Shown here one piece after another: positions 44,940-57,127 of a stretch of 64,000 nt of DNA. The stretch is from positions 146,682,318 to 146,746,317 of the forward strand of contig NC_133395.1 in the NCBI RefSeq assembly GCF_047511655.1, in the 5' to 3' direction. The DNA is from Castor canadensis (lineage: Eukaryota; Chordata; Mammalia; Rodentia; Castoridae). Numbering within the stretch: position 1 is the first letter of the stretch; each line of letters starts with the position of its first letter. The position numbers and the translations under genes were made by a program. The notes below the pieces were generated by a model. That model ran no database searches and was not told the DNA's origin. It worked only from the letters and a program-made list of their open reading frames with translations.

Positions 44940-45268
44940 GGCGTGTGACCACTGCAGCCCCAAATCGCTTGGTGGGAGCCGAGGCTCAGAGGAGCAAAGA
45001 GGGAGAAAACGACGAAGACTGGAAATTAGGTCAGCCTGTTCGGGAGGAGGAGAACAGCCCGCGTGACCGCGGAGGGCTCCGGGAGGGCGCGTGGGGAGGG
45101 CCAGCGCTGCCTCGCAGAGACAGCCGGTAATGGGAAAACTTTCTCCAATTATGTGAAGAAGAGCGAGCGTGTGTCAGTGAGGCTGCCGTCCCCGCCGATA
45201 ACAGATGACTGGGAGAGGCAGGCGCTTAATGGGTTTTTCCCTGCGATCAGTTAACCTGAGCAAGTGGC
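44940..45268. promoter_or_regulatory. CpG-dense candidate regulatory element
   Basis: By eye, about 18 CpGs fall within roughly 220 bp (45000-45225) in a window where CpG is otherwise scarce. The 3' half adds 'ctccaattatgtgaag', GATAACAGATG (45197-45207, a GATA core next to a CAGATG E-box), 'cgcttaatggg' and 'gatcagttaacc'. It could be a small unmethylated promoter or a conserved enhancer. No first exon is evident on either strand. Confidence 0.5.
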
Positions 45269-45274
45269 CCTGGT

Positions 45275-46735
45275 GACAGCACAGGGCGGGTGAGGGCACC
45301 AGGCCCAAGGGCCCCTCTGAGCTGGCTGCTTTCCAGTCCTGTGTCTGACGGCACAGAATTTCAGTGACAAGGGAGAGAGGGCTGTCTTTGCACACACCAG
45401 CCTTGGGCCACCTGCCTTGCCCACTTGGCCTGGGGAAGGGCCTAGGGTTCAGCAGGACAGGGGTGCCAGGCACATGCTCCCCATCTTTGAGCACACTCAG
45501 ATGGGGTGGACAGGCATGATCACAAAGGATATACCTGGATGCACAAACACGACTCCCATATGGCCACTTGTGCATTAAATCACACACAGATTTCAGACCC
45601 AGGACACACAGACTCCCAGCAGGCCACACAGACCCCTGTGAGCTCACACACTCACCCGTGTTCATGGACATTTGGAGACAAAAATACCCAGTGTCCGATA
45701 GGCTCACCCCCAGGCCCCAAACCATCCACGCTCAGACATGCTCACACATGCATCCACGTGCCCACAGAGACACTCCCCCGTGCACAGGGGCAGGCATCAC
45801 AGCTCCATACCTTATGCCCCTGAACTGCCCACCCTCTTGCCTTGGCTGGCCTCACTGCTCCAGCCCCCTGCCTCCATCACACCCCACCTCTGCCCACATG
45901 CTGCAGCCCCACTCTGACTGAGGCTCTGATGGCCACCATCCCACCCCTGAATACCTAAGGCCCTCGTGGCCCCTTCTCTGCAGCCTCTCCCCTGCAGGAA
46001 GCCCAGGCCCCAGGAAGGCAAGGCAGGCAGTACTCAAGGTCTCCAGCATTGGGCACCACTGGGCCTGCACCCCAGCTGATTCCATCCCTGGCTCACTGGG
46101 CCACCCATGGCTGCTGAAACCCATTCTGCTCTAGACTGCATTCTGCTCGGGGCAGGCAGGTAAGGATGAGAGACTGCCCGCACTGCAAGGGGAAGACAGC
46201 AGGGGCAGGAGTCATGCTACCTATGTCAGCGGGAACCAAATGCCAGGCAAAAGGAAACCCACAGCAGGGGAGGGAGAGGGGCCCAGCAGGCTGAGGGAGG
46301 GGGGCTACCTAAGCAGGGTGTTCAGGGTAGTACAAGAGAAGCCAGGGAGCTGGCCTGCTCCCTGCAGGGAGGGTGGGGAGAGAGACAAGAAACACGACCA
46401 GAAAGGCACAGGCTGCACTGGCACCGTGAGGCTAGACAAGCCACTCCAAGGGCCTGGCTTTGAAGGACCAAGTAAGGAGTCCAGTGGCAGGGAGTTTGCT
46501 GGAGGCCAGGGCATTCGCCCCGAGTGAAAGCTGGGCACAGCTCTGGCCTGCAGGTGAGAGAAGTGGCCAGAGTCAGGGCTGCTTCAGACCCAAGAGATTC
46601 TGTAGCAGATTGTCCCTGGGGAAGGGGGATGGGGGAGAGGGGGCAAGGCTGACCGTGCTGTGGCCATCAGCCGTCGTCTGAGACAGGAAGATTACAAGAA
46701 GTGCTGGTGTGAAGGGAAGTCCAGAGGTCTGTGTG
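45275..46735. other. No supported feature
   Basis: GC-rich DNA with CA-rich patches around 45590-45790. The 183-codon minus frame at 45174-45725 runs through CA-rich sequence and the CpG block and has no support. Confidence 0.5.
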
Positions 46736-46740
46736 GACGT

Positions 46741-47192
46741 TGTGATAGGCAGAGTAACAGCCCCAAAGACATCCGTGTCCCAATCTCCAGAATCTGCCAC
46801 CTTACATGGCGAAAGAGACTTTGCTAATGTGACTGAGTGAAGGATCTTGAGGTAGGGAGATGGTCCCGATTTATCCAAATGTGTCCTAAATGTAGTCACG
46901 AGGGTGATATTACGTGTGAGCGAGAGGCAGGTTGGAGTCAGAGAGAGAAGTCTGAGGATGCAGCACTCTGGCTCTGCAGAGGGAGGAGGGGCTCCCAGCC
47001 AAGAAATGCAGGCGGTCTCTAGAAGTTGGAAGAGCCAGAAGGCAGACCGAGCCCTCTCTCACGTTCCAGAATAACACCAACATGCCGGCTCTTGATTCTA
47101 GGACTCGGGCCTCCAGACCTGCAGGAAGATACATTGTATTCCTGAAGCCACTGAGTTTGTGATTGTTACAGCAGCAAGAGGAAGCTCATACA
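46741..47192 (+). mobile_element. MLT1-type (ERVL-MaLR) solo LTR
   Basis: The forward MLT1 order is clear: 'tggcgaaagagactttgc', 'aggatcttgaggtaggg', 'gaaatgcaggcggtctc', 'tctagaagttgg', 'gggcctccagacctgc', 'agccactgagtttgtg' and 'gttacagcagcaagagg'. Non-coding and ancient. Confidence 0.85.
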
Positions 47193-47484
47193 GACGCAAT
47201 CAGTGGGAGCTGCCAAGCAGGCAGTAGGCAGCAGCCCTGGGGCCAGGTGAGAGCTTAGATGTAGGGGGTAGCTGAAGTCCTAGTCCAGAGAGGCGGCTCC
47301 CTAACAGAAGGGTACTTGCCTCTAACATCAAGGCTGGTAACATTAGGTGATGAGGAAGATGAAAGAAACCAGGAAAGGTGGCTGAGAAGAAAGATGTCCT
47401 CTGGAAGGCGAGGAAGCATTTCACAAAGCACGTGGTAAATTCAGGCAGCAGGGGACAGGACAGCCACTCAGCAGCCAAGAGGGA

Positions 47485-47828
47485 TTAGCTATAACTGGAG
47501 CCACATGCAGGCAAATCTCCAAACCCCATGCTGAGCAGAGGAAGCCTCACACCAAACACCAAAGAGCGGATTCCTGCTCTACACCATTCTAGAAATGCAA
47601 AGTAGTCTCTCGAGTGACAGAGCAGAGCCCTGGTTGCCCAGGGCTGTGTTTGGGGACAGCGTTGACTGCTAATAGGAGGGAGGGGACTTGAGGACTGCTG
47701 CAAGTGTTCCATAGCTGGATTCTGGCAGTGGCTGTGTGGGTGGCACTTTTGTGAACTCATTGAATTGTCACTTTCAATGGGGGCATCTCATTAAATCTGA
47801 GTTAAACCTTAATGAAGTTGACTTAAGA
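47485..47828 (+). mobile_element. L1 3' end (L1M-type)
   Basis: Late-L1 3' text: 'ccattctagaaatgcaaag', 'ctggttgcccagggctg', 'ttgactgctaatagg', 'gttccatagctggattctgg' and 'gaactcattgaattgtcac'. Confidence 0.7.
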
Positions 47829-47829
47829 A

Positions 47830-49135
47830 AAACAACAGAGTGACTGACTAACTTCCACTCCTGCTGGTGAACCAAGCAGGATGAGGCCAGAGGACAGTGA
47901 ACCCTGTGACACCCTCTGGGGGCATAAGCCAGACAGGGTGGTCAAGAGAGCCCCTGTGTTTAGCGGAGTGGTAGATTGTTACTGCTTGAGGTGACTGGAT
48001 GACCTATGACCTTGAACTGTAGTGGGTCTGTGGACCCCTGCTCCGTGGGAAGCCAGCTAGAGGTTTCGAGAACAGTGTCTCCCTGAACAGGGCCACCTCC
48101 TGTTGGGTGCGCTCGGGAGAACGTGGGGAGAGGGGCTTCAGCAGGCATCCTGCACGGAGGAGCAGAGACTTCTGACACACTCCAGTGCACTCAGGCTTTG
48201 CCAGCTCTCTGAAGCCGCCCCACCCTCTGTGCCCAGGAGGCCAACCCTACTGACTGTAGTCAGCTCAGCCTTTGGTGACTGATGCCAGCTCAGTGCTGGG
48301 TTGAGATCTGGAGAAACAAAGGATGCTGAGACAGTCACTCCCTTCCCCACAGGCCTTCTCTGTCACCCTCACCTATGGCAGTGGATTTCTCTCTCTCTCC
48401 TCCCTCCCCAAGCACATTCCTCTGTCCCAGGCCCCTCCCCTGGGCTGGGTAACGCCACTCTGTTCTCCACCCTTCAGGCCTGGAAGGTGGCAGCTCCCAG
48501 TGGGTGCTGACTTCTGGGTGCCTGATGTCCCTTGAGATCCTCTGACCCTTCCCTTCTCACTAGAAAAGTGTCACTTCATTCAAGTCTGTCCAACTGCCTG
48601 TGTCCATCAAATACACATGTACCTCGTGGCGCTGCTGGTCAGCAGGAAGCATCCCCAACAGACAGGCCTCAGAAGCGCACCAGCCATGGGGAAACACATA
48701 CCTACTCTGCACAGCACAGAGTCAGGCTGGGATCCTTGGGTCGGGACTGTCAAAGCCAACACACTCCTGGCCCTGGCCCTTCAGGGGTCAGCCCCCCCTG
48801 CACAGGACTCCTGAAGGTGCTGCGTTTGCTCTTGAATCCCACAACCAGGAGAATAAGTCTAAAGAATGTGTGTGAAGAGCTGGGATCCGTTATGTTGCGA
48901 ACAGAACATATTCGCCTTCCAGAACCCTAATGTACAAAGCAAGGCAATGGCGTCTGAAGGGGAAGAAGCAGAAACCAGGCGGAAGGTGACAGAGACACCT
49001 GCAGTTATGTGTTTAACTCATTGTGTTACGATTGCCGAAGATCAGAGGGCCAACCTTTCCTCACTGGGCAAACAAAACCAAACTAAACACTGCTCATCCC
49101 CTGAATTTAAACCCCAGTACTGTCAATTTTTTTTT
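47830..49135. other. No supported feature
   Basis: Unique-looking DNA. The 132-codon plus frame at 48532-48930 and its neighbours lack exon signals. Confidence 0.5.
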
Positions 49136-49139
49136 CTCT

Positions 49140-49450
49140 GAATACTATTCCTAAGAGACACATCTAAATCAAAGTTCTAAAAGATAAAAGTATATCAGCG
49201 TGTAAAACCAGAAGGTATTCACAGGCCAAGAATTCATTTCAGATCCAGTAGCATGTTAGACAGAGAACATCACGGAGAACAAGGAACCAAGCTGTCTTGT
49301 AATTTTATGAACCAAATTACATTGCATTTAAATATAGAAAGTAGAAACTCCAAGAACTAGGAGGGAGTTTGGTGAAAATACTAATTGAGGGCTACAACTT
49401 ATCTCTCACACTCTTGATAGCTCAAGTAGGGAAAGGAAAGAAAGCAGTTT
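49140..49450 (+). mobile_element. Probable L1 ORF2 relic
   Basis: 'cctaagagacacatctaaa', 'aagataaaagtatatcagc', 'gaaccaaattacattgc' and 'gtttggtgaaaatactaat' resemble the 5' half of L1 ORF2. All frames are broken. Confidence 0.45.
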
Positions 49451-49987
49451 AAGAGTCTGAATACATTATTAGTGTGTGTGTGCCTATGTTTGCGGAAAGA
49501 CAGACAGACAGACTGTGTATGAAGACTTGACCCTCACAAACGAAAGATGTCTTCTTTGCCACCTCCCTGAAACCAAATGGTCAAATAATCAGCCATTAAA
49601 AAAACATAACGTTTACAAAAACAAACAAACAAAAAGCAGAGGGGGGGCCCACAGAGCTTGTTCTGTGACCTCAGTGGAATTCAACTAGAAATTTTAACTA
49701 CAAAAGCTCCCGGAAAGGACCTTCAGAGAGGCCCAGGGACAACATGACTAAATCTAGGCAAACGCCTTATCTTAGCTCAGGGAGGCGTAATCTTAACACG
49801 GCATTCACAGAGTTCAGGCCACACTGGCCTCCAGGACGGTACAATTCCAACTCCAAGAGAGAATTACATCTTTTCAACTTTGGAAGGAATATTGCAAAAT
49901 TGACCAGAAAGATTTAGTTCATGAATGGACGGGGACATATTGAAAAGAAGTTAGCTCTATGGTAAGACTGTTTGAAACTGTAACGTC

Positions 49988-50258
49988 CGGCTGGCACATG
50001 ACTAGCTAGCTACTCAGGAGGTAGAGATCGGGAGAATCACAGTTTGAAACCAGTCCTGGGCAAAATGTTCATGTGACTCCATATCAACCAACAAAAATCT
50101 GTGGTCCCACTCCTGTCATCCCAGCTATGGTCCAGACCAGCCCAGGCACAAATGCAAGACCCTTTCAGAAAAAAATAGCTAAAGCAAAAAAAACTGGAGG
50201 TGTGGCTGATAGAACTCCTGTCTAGCAAATGTAAGATCCCAAGTTCAAAAAATGCAAT
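49988..50258 (+). mobile_element. Composite SINE (7SL/B1-like dimer plus ID-like unit)
   Basis: The head 'ggctggcacatgactagc', 'agctactcaggaggtagag' and 'tttgaaaccagtcctggg' is followed by a second monomer ('cactcctgtcatcccagc', 'cagcccaggcacaaatgc'), an A-rich linker, then the ID-like unit 'ctggaggtgtggctg' and 'cctgtctagcaaatg'. Confidence 0.8.
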
Positions 50259-50445
50259 ACACTTTGTGTGCTGCTGACACAAAATCAGAGCATCTGCAGA
50301 ACAGAACCAAGCTTATAGACCTCACACAGTACTCCCAGGTGACAGGTTCCAATTCAGGGTGGTGAGAAAAGGTAGTTCTGGTCACTAATGTCATCTAATT
50401 GAAATGAAATCAATCCAGGGAGAAATTAACTTAAAAATATAAGAA

Positions 50446-50528
50446 GCTGAGGGTGCAGCTCAGGTGTAGAGAACCAGCCTAGCATGTGCAAGGACCTGGG
50501 TTCCTCCCCAGCACTGCAAAACAAAAGG
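50446..50528 (+). mobile_element. ID-like SINE
   Basis: 'gctgagggtgcagctcagg', 'agcctagcatgtgcaagg' and the B-box end 'gggttcctccccagcac' with tail CAAAACAAAAGG. This copy is closer to the squirrel/ID type than to the copies at 1470 or 14666. Confidence 0.8.
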
Positions 50529-50534
50529 AAATGA

Positions 50535-51740
50535 ACCATGAAATAGAGACAGCTGTACATAAATCTTGAGGTGGGGACATTTTCCTAAGCCTGACACCAA
50601 AAGCAAAAATTACAAAATGTGACTACATCTTAAAGTTCCGTAGGTTTAAACAGAGGGAATAATACAAAATGAAAAATAAAAAAAAAAAAAGAAAGAGACA
50701 ATGGATTTGAGGAAATAATTGCAATACTGCATAAGTACCCAGATAAAGAGTTAATATCTGTGCATATAAATAATCAAGGAAATATTAACATACAAATAGA
50801 AAAATGAGCAAAGACTACGAACCGACCATTTTTAGTAGAAGGAACACAAATATCAAAAGACATTTGAAAAAAACGTTCAGCCTCATTAGTATTCAAGAAC
50901 ATGCAAATTAAAACAACAAGCTACTAAGTTTCACCTATAAAATCAGCTCTTTATCATTACTATTATTCTAGTAGGTGTTACCAAGAGTATGGAATGTGGG
51001 CATTTGTACTCACTGGAAACATGAAGTGCTATAGCTTGTTGGAGGGCAATTTCATTTTTCCATATCTATTTAGCGTGCTTTTTGACCCACTTGTTCTACT
51101 TAAGGAAATTTGTCCTAAAAAAGAAATTAGCTGCAAGACTGTTTATTGCAGTGGGTTTTTCATAATGCCAAAAAGAAAGAAAGAAACACAAATGTCAAGT
51201 CACAGGCGATCACTGGTTGTATAAATCAAGTATTTTTATACAACAAAATTCTATCGTGTAATAATGCTGCATTAATAATGGAGCTATACGACCATACAAG
51301 CATGTGTGCGAATGTCGCACGTTAAGTGAAAGGACCACGTGATAAAATAACACATGCCACAAAACCAATTTCTGTCAGAAAAGTAGTAAAGGACGCACCC
51401 TGAAATATTAACACTGATCCATGGCCAGCCGAGTGTGGGTGACTTGTATTTCCTACATTGGGGTTGTTTCCATCTTAAAATGTGTCTAGAACAAAATGCA
51501 CTAATTGTGTAATGAAAATAAGCGCTTTGAAGAGAGATGGGGGTGCAGAGTGAATCACAGCAACAACAACAGTCCCAATGAACAGCCAGGGAAACCCGTG
51601 CGACAGCTGCACTCATGGATGGGGAAGATGGTCAGCGTATGTCCTTGAATGAAAATGGCACGATAGGAAGCAGTGTGTGCACTCTGATCTCTTTTTTGCT
51701 GAAAAATAGAGAATACATCTATTTATATGCATAGGAAAAC
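50535..51740 (+). mobile_element. L1 fragment (3' ORF2 and 3' UTR), decayed
   Basis: Ordered landmarks: 'gacaccaaaagcaaaaat', 'ggaaataattgcaatac', 'ccagataaagagttaatatc', 'gaaaaatgagcaaagac', 'caaaagacatttgaaaa', 'tcattagtattcaag', 'atgcaaattaaaacaac', 'gactgtttattgcag', 'gataaaataacacatgcc'. An old full-order 3' half with no usable frame. Confidence 0.8.
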
Positions 51741-51744
51741 ATCA

Positions 51745-52590
51745 GAAGATTATAAAATGAAATACTAGGATCGATTATCTCCGGATGAGGCGGGTTTCGT
51801 GTGCTTCCTCCCTTCGTGCGTTTCTGCACCGTCTGACGTCTCTGCAGCTGCAGTGCATTAACTTTATAATTAGAAATTGTATTTACCTTGAACAGCATGC
51901 CGTACCCGTGCTCCCCGTAACTCTCCTGCGCCCATTGCTGGCTTGACGAAATGACTCTGCCCCATGCTTGCTCCCTTACCTCCGTAGCTCTCACTCTGGG
52001 GGACAGAGTCCCCAGGTGACTGGCGCATCTCTGGTTGTCCCTAAGGGGATGATCAGATTTTCTGGGTAGAGGCCAAGGATGCCACTACACAGCCCACCAT
52101 GCACAGGACAAACCACAGCAAAGAATTGGCTTCCCCAAATGTCTGCAGAGCCAAGGCTGGGACACTGCCGGGCAGCATGTCCTCTTTTGCTACTCAGAGG
52201 ACAAAATACCATCTTTGCAGAGGGTCACATTCAGAAAAGCTTGGACACCTAAGGCACCTGAAAAGGACATCTGAGCTTGACCTCCATCCACAAAGAACCT
52301 TCGAGACACTCTGGTTCATAACCCAGGAACACTTCTCAGAGTCACAATATGTCCCCTGGCACACATGGGAAAACCTCCAGGAGCTCCGCCACCTTCCCCA
52401 GCAGCCCTCCAGATCTCTCTCCTGCCCTGCCCAGATCTCAGCCTCGGTGTACCCCCTTCTCCAGCCTTTCTGGCTCTTCCCTCCTGCCCACTCTCTGGAT
52501 CCTGCACCCCACAGACCAGGAGCAGGGAAGCAAAGACATTGTCACCTCAGGCAGGCAGGGCTGCTGTGCCTGCCCAGTGAAATAAACATC
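51745..52590. other. No supported feature
   Basis: AT-moderate then C-rich DNA. The 182-codon plus frame at 52099-52647 shares its bases with two other frames and ends in the CA-rich tract at 52590-52622, so it is not called. Confidence 0.5.
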
Positions 52591-52675
52591 TCGGTGTACA
52601 CACACGAGTGCACGCACACATTAACCAGGGAATCAGAAAGAAATTAAGCTTTGCTGATATCTATTGCCTGGATTG

Positions 52676-52678
<3 letters not shown>

Positions 52679-52711
<33 letters not shown>
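52679..52711. repeat. (GT)n microsatellite
   Basis: A pure run of about 16 GT units. Confidence 0.95.
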
Positions 52712-52712
<1 letters not shown>

Positions 52713-52980
52713 TTTATATACAAATGTATATAGGTTGAGGTCCTATGCTCAAAAAGTCATTTCTGGCAGGTTGCACCACACGAGTTGTTTGAAGACACCT
52801 ATGTGGAGGAGCACAGGAAGGAGAGGCTGTGCTCTGGGGGTGTGGGGGCACTAGGAGAGACACAGACAATGATAACTGTCCCCATCACAATTTGATCTAA
52901 GGACTGGTACAGAAAAGCGTGCTCAGTGCAGCTGCTGCGGCTGAGGAGCGAGGCTGACCAAGCACACGGGCAAGAAAAGC

Positions 52981-53098
52981 TCTGGCTCAGAGCCAAGTCT
53001 GCTTTGTAAAATGGGAATCCTACTTCCAGGATTTGTTGCACACATTAACCAGTGTAAGTACACAGTACCCAGCACATAATAGGTCGTTAGTAAATGCC
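52981..53098 (+). mobile_element. MIR fragment
   Basis: Forward MIR 3' text: 'gtaagtacacagtaccc', 'agcacataataggtcg' and 'ttagtaaatgccac'. Confidence 0.6.
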
Positions 53099-53251
53099 AC
53101 TACAAGGACAGTGACCCCTGACTCCGTCCCAGGGGCAAGTGACGGCCACCTGGAGAAGGTGATGCCTGAGAGGGGAACAGGAATCCAGGCATAAGGTTGC
53201 TCTGTAGTGATCTGAACTCACTTGGGTAATTTCTAACACCCTAAGTATATG

Positions 53252-53608
53252 GACTGGTCTATTTTGTATTTCTACAACAAAACACCTGAGCCTAGGTAAT
53301 TTATTTAAAAATGGAGGCTTGTTTACCTCACAACTCTGGGGGTTGGCAAGTCCAAGGGCATGGTGCTGGCATCCAGTGACATCAAGTCACAACACAGCAG
53401 AGGGCATCCCATGGGAAACAGAGCAGTGTGCCTGCTCGGGTCTCTTCCTCTTCTTAGAGAGGCACTGACACCATCATCGGGGGGCCCCCCTCATGACGTC
53501 ACCTAACCTGATTACCTCCCAAAGGCCTGCCTCCAAATACCATTAGCACAGGAATTTGGGGATTAAGTCCCCAACACATGAACTTCTGGGACACACTCAA
53601 ACCCTAGC
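53252..53608 (-). mobile_element. ERVL-MaLR solo LTR
   Basis: The reversed MaLR layout is obvious on the plus strand: 'gcctaggtaatttattt', 'cacaactctgggggttgg', 'cctaacctgattacctccc', 'ccaaataccattagcac', 'ggggattaagtccccaac' and 'acacactcaaaccctagca'. It is LTR only, with no internal viral genes. Confidence 0.82.
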
Positions 53609-53611
53609 AGT

Positions 53612-54975
53612 ACAACAAACCAGGAGTAGGGATTTTGTACAGCAAACTGGTTACAAAGTGTTGGAAGGGTTGTGTTGCCAAAAAAGGGAAGACAAGTTTG
53701 CCCAAATTCTTCCAGCTGCAAGAAGCTTCTGGACCCTCAATTGAAGAAAAAGGGAACAAGGTTGCCCAGGTCCCCAGTAGCTAGTCCTCTACCACTGCTA
53801 TAGGACTGGCCACAGCATTGCTGCTGGGTGACCACTACCATGGCCTCCATGCTGGGCCAGAGCTTGCACCGCCATCAACAAGGAGTGGAGTCCACGGGCT
53901 GAGTCACCTGGTCAGAACCAGAGCCCAGACACCATTGCTACTGCCTCTGTTCTAGTCTCCTCCTATCTGCTGACACTAACAAGCAGCCCAGGAGACATAG
54001 CTTGTGGTCTTCCCACCCCAGCACGAGGAGGAGAGCCTGGAGTGCTCCGGGGCCAGTAGGGGTCACACCCTTCGCACAGTGCCACCCAGACCAAAAGACC
54101 ACAAGTACTTCCTGTCTACAACCATCCCCCATGCAAATGAAGACACCCTCACCTTTCCCCCAAAAGGGTCATAGCCACCTTTAGATGACACAGCCCCCAC
54201 CCAATTCAGTCCCAATCCAACCCCGAGTTTCTCTAACATAAGGCTCAATGGTAACCTTAAACACCATGAAGACTTCATATGTGATGGGGGTGGGGGACAA
54301 AGAAATAATTTACAAGTGTGTGAATAAATACAGGGTAAGCAAGGGTTGATGGCACAACCACTCTCCTTAATTCTATGGCTGATAGCCCAGCCAGGGTTCA
54401 TCTTTATCGCTTCCTCCTTTGTCCTTTTTCAGCCAGCCCCTCAGCTGTGCTTCTTTGCTGACAGGGAGCCCAGTCTTCTTCCTGAGGGCTCTGCATCCTC
54501 TGTGGCTCAGGCTTCACCGGGCTCTTCTAGTCTGCCACTAGCATTTATTTCTAAACCTAAAAATACTGAGCAGTCCCCCAGAGAGAGCCCGGGATTCCAG
54601 ACATAGGCTTTGCTACGCCTATCATGGAAATCAGGAACCATCACCTCAGCCAGTACAAAAATCCCCTTTGTTGACTCAGAGCCCAGAATGGCCAGGTGGT
54701 GTCTTTGCCTATACGGTTCAATGGAACCACCGTTGCGAGCTCTGTTGGAAGCATTTCTTCCTTAGGAAACGTGGTGCTTAAAAAGCTGTAGGATAGGAAG
54801 CAACTCCACAAATGTGTTAATAGGCATATAAGAGCTGACCCCATTCTTCCCCTGACTCCCAGACCTGCTATGTGAAAAACAGTACCAAAAGTTGGTCACA
54901 GGTTCAAAGCACATATGTCAACTTTCTTGCTGGCTGTGTAACTGAGTCCCCAGTAAGCAATTCTTACAGTAGTTT
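53612..54975. other. No supported feature
   Basis: Unique-looking DNA with minor CA-rich patches. Frames up to 112 codons lack support. Confidence 0.5.
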
Positions 54976-54984
54976 ATATCAAGA

Positions 54985-55150
54985 GTTGGAAATTACAGCC
55001 CTACGCCAAGCCTAGCCTATTGTCTGTTCTGTAAATAAAGTTTTATTGACAAACAGCCGAGCCCAGGCATTTCCGTATCTTCACCGACTGCTCTCACGAC
55101 AGTTACAACAGGAACTGTGTGGTCCATAAAGCCTAAAATGTTTGAAAAGT
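54985..55150 (+). mobile_element. hAT-type non-autonomous DNA transposon relic
   Basis: The text 'ctgttctgtaaataaag', 'ttttattgacaaacagcc', 'catttccgtatcttcacc', 'gtccataaagcctaaaatg' and 'gtgctgacag' follows the order of a widespread mammalian MER-class element. The exact family name is from memory and not asserted. Confidence 0.55.
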
Positions 55151-55159
55151 GTGCTGACA

Positions 55160-56530
55160 GTGGATGCTGGGTGGTGGTGTAGAGCGAACAGGCAAATCTA
55201 TAGGTGAGAGCTCATTGCTGCTCACGTTTTGCACAAAACAAGTCCTTTGGTCTCAGAAATGTTGTAATGAGGAAAGTGGTTTCATAAATCCACAGATGAT
55301 GGAGTGGGCAGCAGCCCTTTGGGAAGGGAAGGCAAATCTGCAGCTGTGCACTGAGGAAAATGCTGAGCCAAAGGACTCAACCTGCCCTAGTGGTTACCCG
55401 TCCCACCGAGAATGGTGTCACCTTCATGCCTCAATACCAGTCTTGTTGCTGATTGGCTGAGCATTTCACAGTGGCAATACTCTAATTACTGAGGGACGTC
55501 CCCATTGTCTGGCCCATCATGGCTTCCTTACCCGTGGTTCAATGAGGAGCTGGCTCAGCAGGAAAACAAGTCCCACCTTGCTGCTGGGGGCCCTTCGTCA
55601 GTGGTCCTATTGGGGACACAGTCCCATGGGCACTGGGCCTATTTGAGAAGTCCATCCACCCTCCTTTTCCCTCTCCTTGATCACCATCCTACAATCTCAC
55701 TCTTTCCAAGTCTGCTGCCCATGAATACATAGAGCTGTACCTCTGGCCACCTCACTGTCCAGCTACCTGGTGCGGCCCTCCATGCCATGCAGAAGCATTT
55801 GTAATCAAGTTCTCTCCCCCTCTATTAGCTGGCCATAGGGAAATCCCCGTGAAGCCACAGTCATCTTCCCCTGGGCCACAACCGGGCCCTGTCTCCTGGG
55901 GCACAGGAATGGCTGTTCGGATGGCAGCGAGGGATGGAAGACAACGTCCCAGGGAGAATTGGCTTCCTCCTGGAAACCTAGTTCCTGTGAGCTCATTACA
56001 GGCTTTTCCAGAAAGGAGACTCATCACTTCAGACAGGAAGGAGAAGCTGTTTTTCAGAATCATCCAAGTTCAATAACATGCCTGTGTTCCAATTCTCGGT
56101 GTTCCCTCCTTTTTGATCAGTGCCCTAGCATTTATACAACAGATCTGTCATGGCTGTGAATTCAATTTATGTTGTCATTCTGCAACCCCATGATCAAATT
56201 TGGAGTCTCATTTTCAGCTGGATCAGCCCTGTAGCTACACAGGAAAAGACATTGTTTTGGGGACGTGGATAAGGCCCTTCTTTCAATTCTTTGACCGTAT
56301 CTTCAGAGGAGATTTTTACAACCCTGATTTTTTGCTTTCTCTCTGTGAGCCTCCCTGTGTGGTCAGAAGCAGCCAGTGGATTGCAGAATTCCTGTGGTCA
56401 CCACCCCGTATGGCCAGTCACAACAGCAATTTAGTTTCCCAAAGAGTCTGGGTCAGTTGGTGTTTATGGCAGGAAACCACATCCACTGTCTGAAGGCCAC
56501 GTGGTGACTTACTGGCTTTGTATAAGTTGC
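55160..56530. other. No supported feature
   Basis: Mixed sequence without recognised repeats. The 97-103 codon frames around 55750-56490 have no exon signals. Confidence 0.5.
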
Positions 56531-56534
56531 TTCT

Positions 56535-56637
56535 CCACCTCCCACAACATGTAAGTTTCAAGAGAGCAATGGCCCCATCTGAAGTTTCTAGCCTAGAATA
56601 GTATCAAGTACATAGTAGGTACCACATAAGTACAGAA
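56535..56637 (+). mobile_element. L2 LINE 3' end fragment
   Basis: L2 terminal phrases 'gtttcaagagagcaatgg', 'ctagcctagaatagtatc' and 'gtacatagtaggtacc'. Confidence 0.55.
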
Positions 56638-57004
56638 AGCCACCCTGACCTGGTTTACAGAGGAAAGGGGCTGTGTAAGCTCACATATCCAGGGGACACA
56701 GAAGAGCTGGCCCTAAGCACAACCCGAACAGAGACTGAAAAGCACAGACGCTGTCCTGGGCACCACCTCCCTGTCTCTGCTCACACAGGTGGGAGATGGG
56801 CCTGCTGGTGACCAACACTGCGAACGTGCTTCCACAGGGAAAACACCAGAAAGGGCTGATTGCACCACCTGAAGTCTCAGGCGCATCCTGACACTGTGTG
56901 AGTCTCAAGTCACCCCCTGAGGCCAGGGCCCCGCTCCCACAGAACCAGGTGGGCGTGACTGGGCTCTGCCCAAGGTGGGGCTCCTGTTTCAAAAGGGAAG
57001 GTGC

Positions 57005-57091
57005 TGAGTGCACACACACTATGCACACACAATAATGCACACAACACATACATACAACAGACACGCATGCCTGTGCACACAACACACACAC

Positions 57092-57127
<36 letters not shown>
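57005..57127. repeat. (CA)n-rich microsatellite
   Basis: Interrupted CA repeats, purest at 57083-57125. The large minus frame at 56681-57301 reads through it as Val/Cys repeats and is not a gene. Confidence 0.9.

Noticed and set aside
45174..45725. 183-codon minus-strand frame
   Set aside because: It runs through CA-rich sequence and the CpG-dense block, with no exon signals and no recognisable domain.
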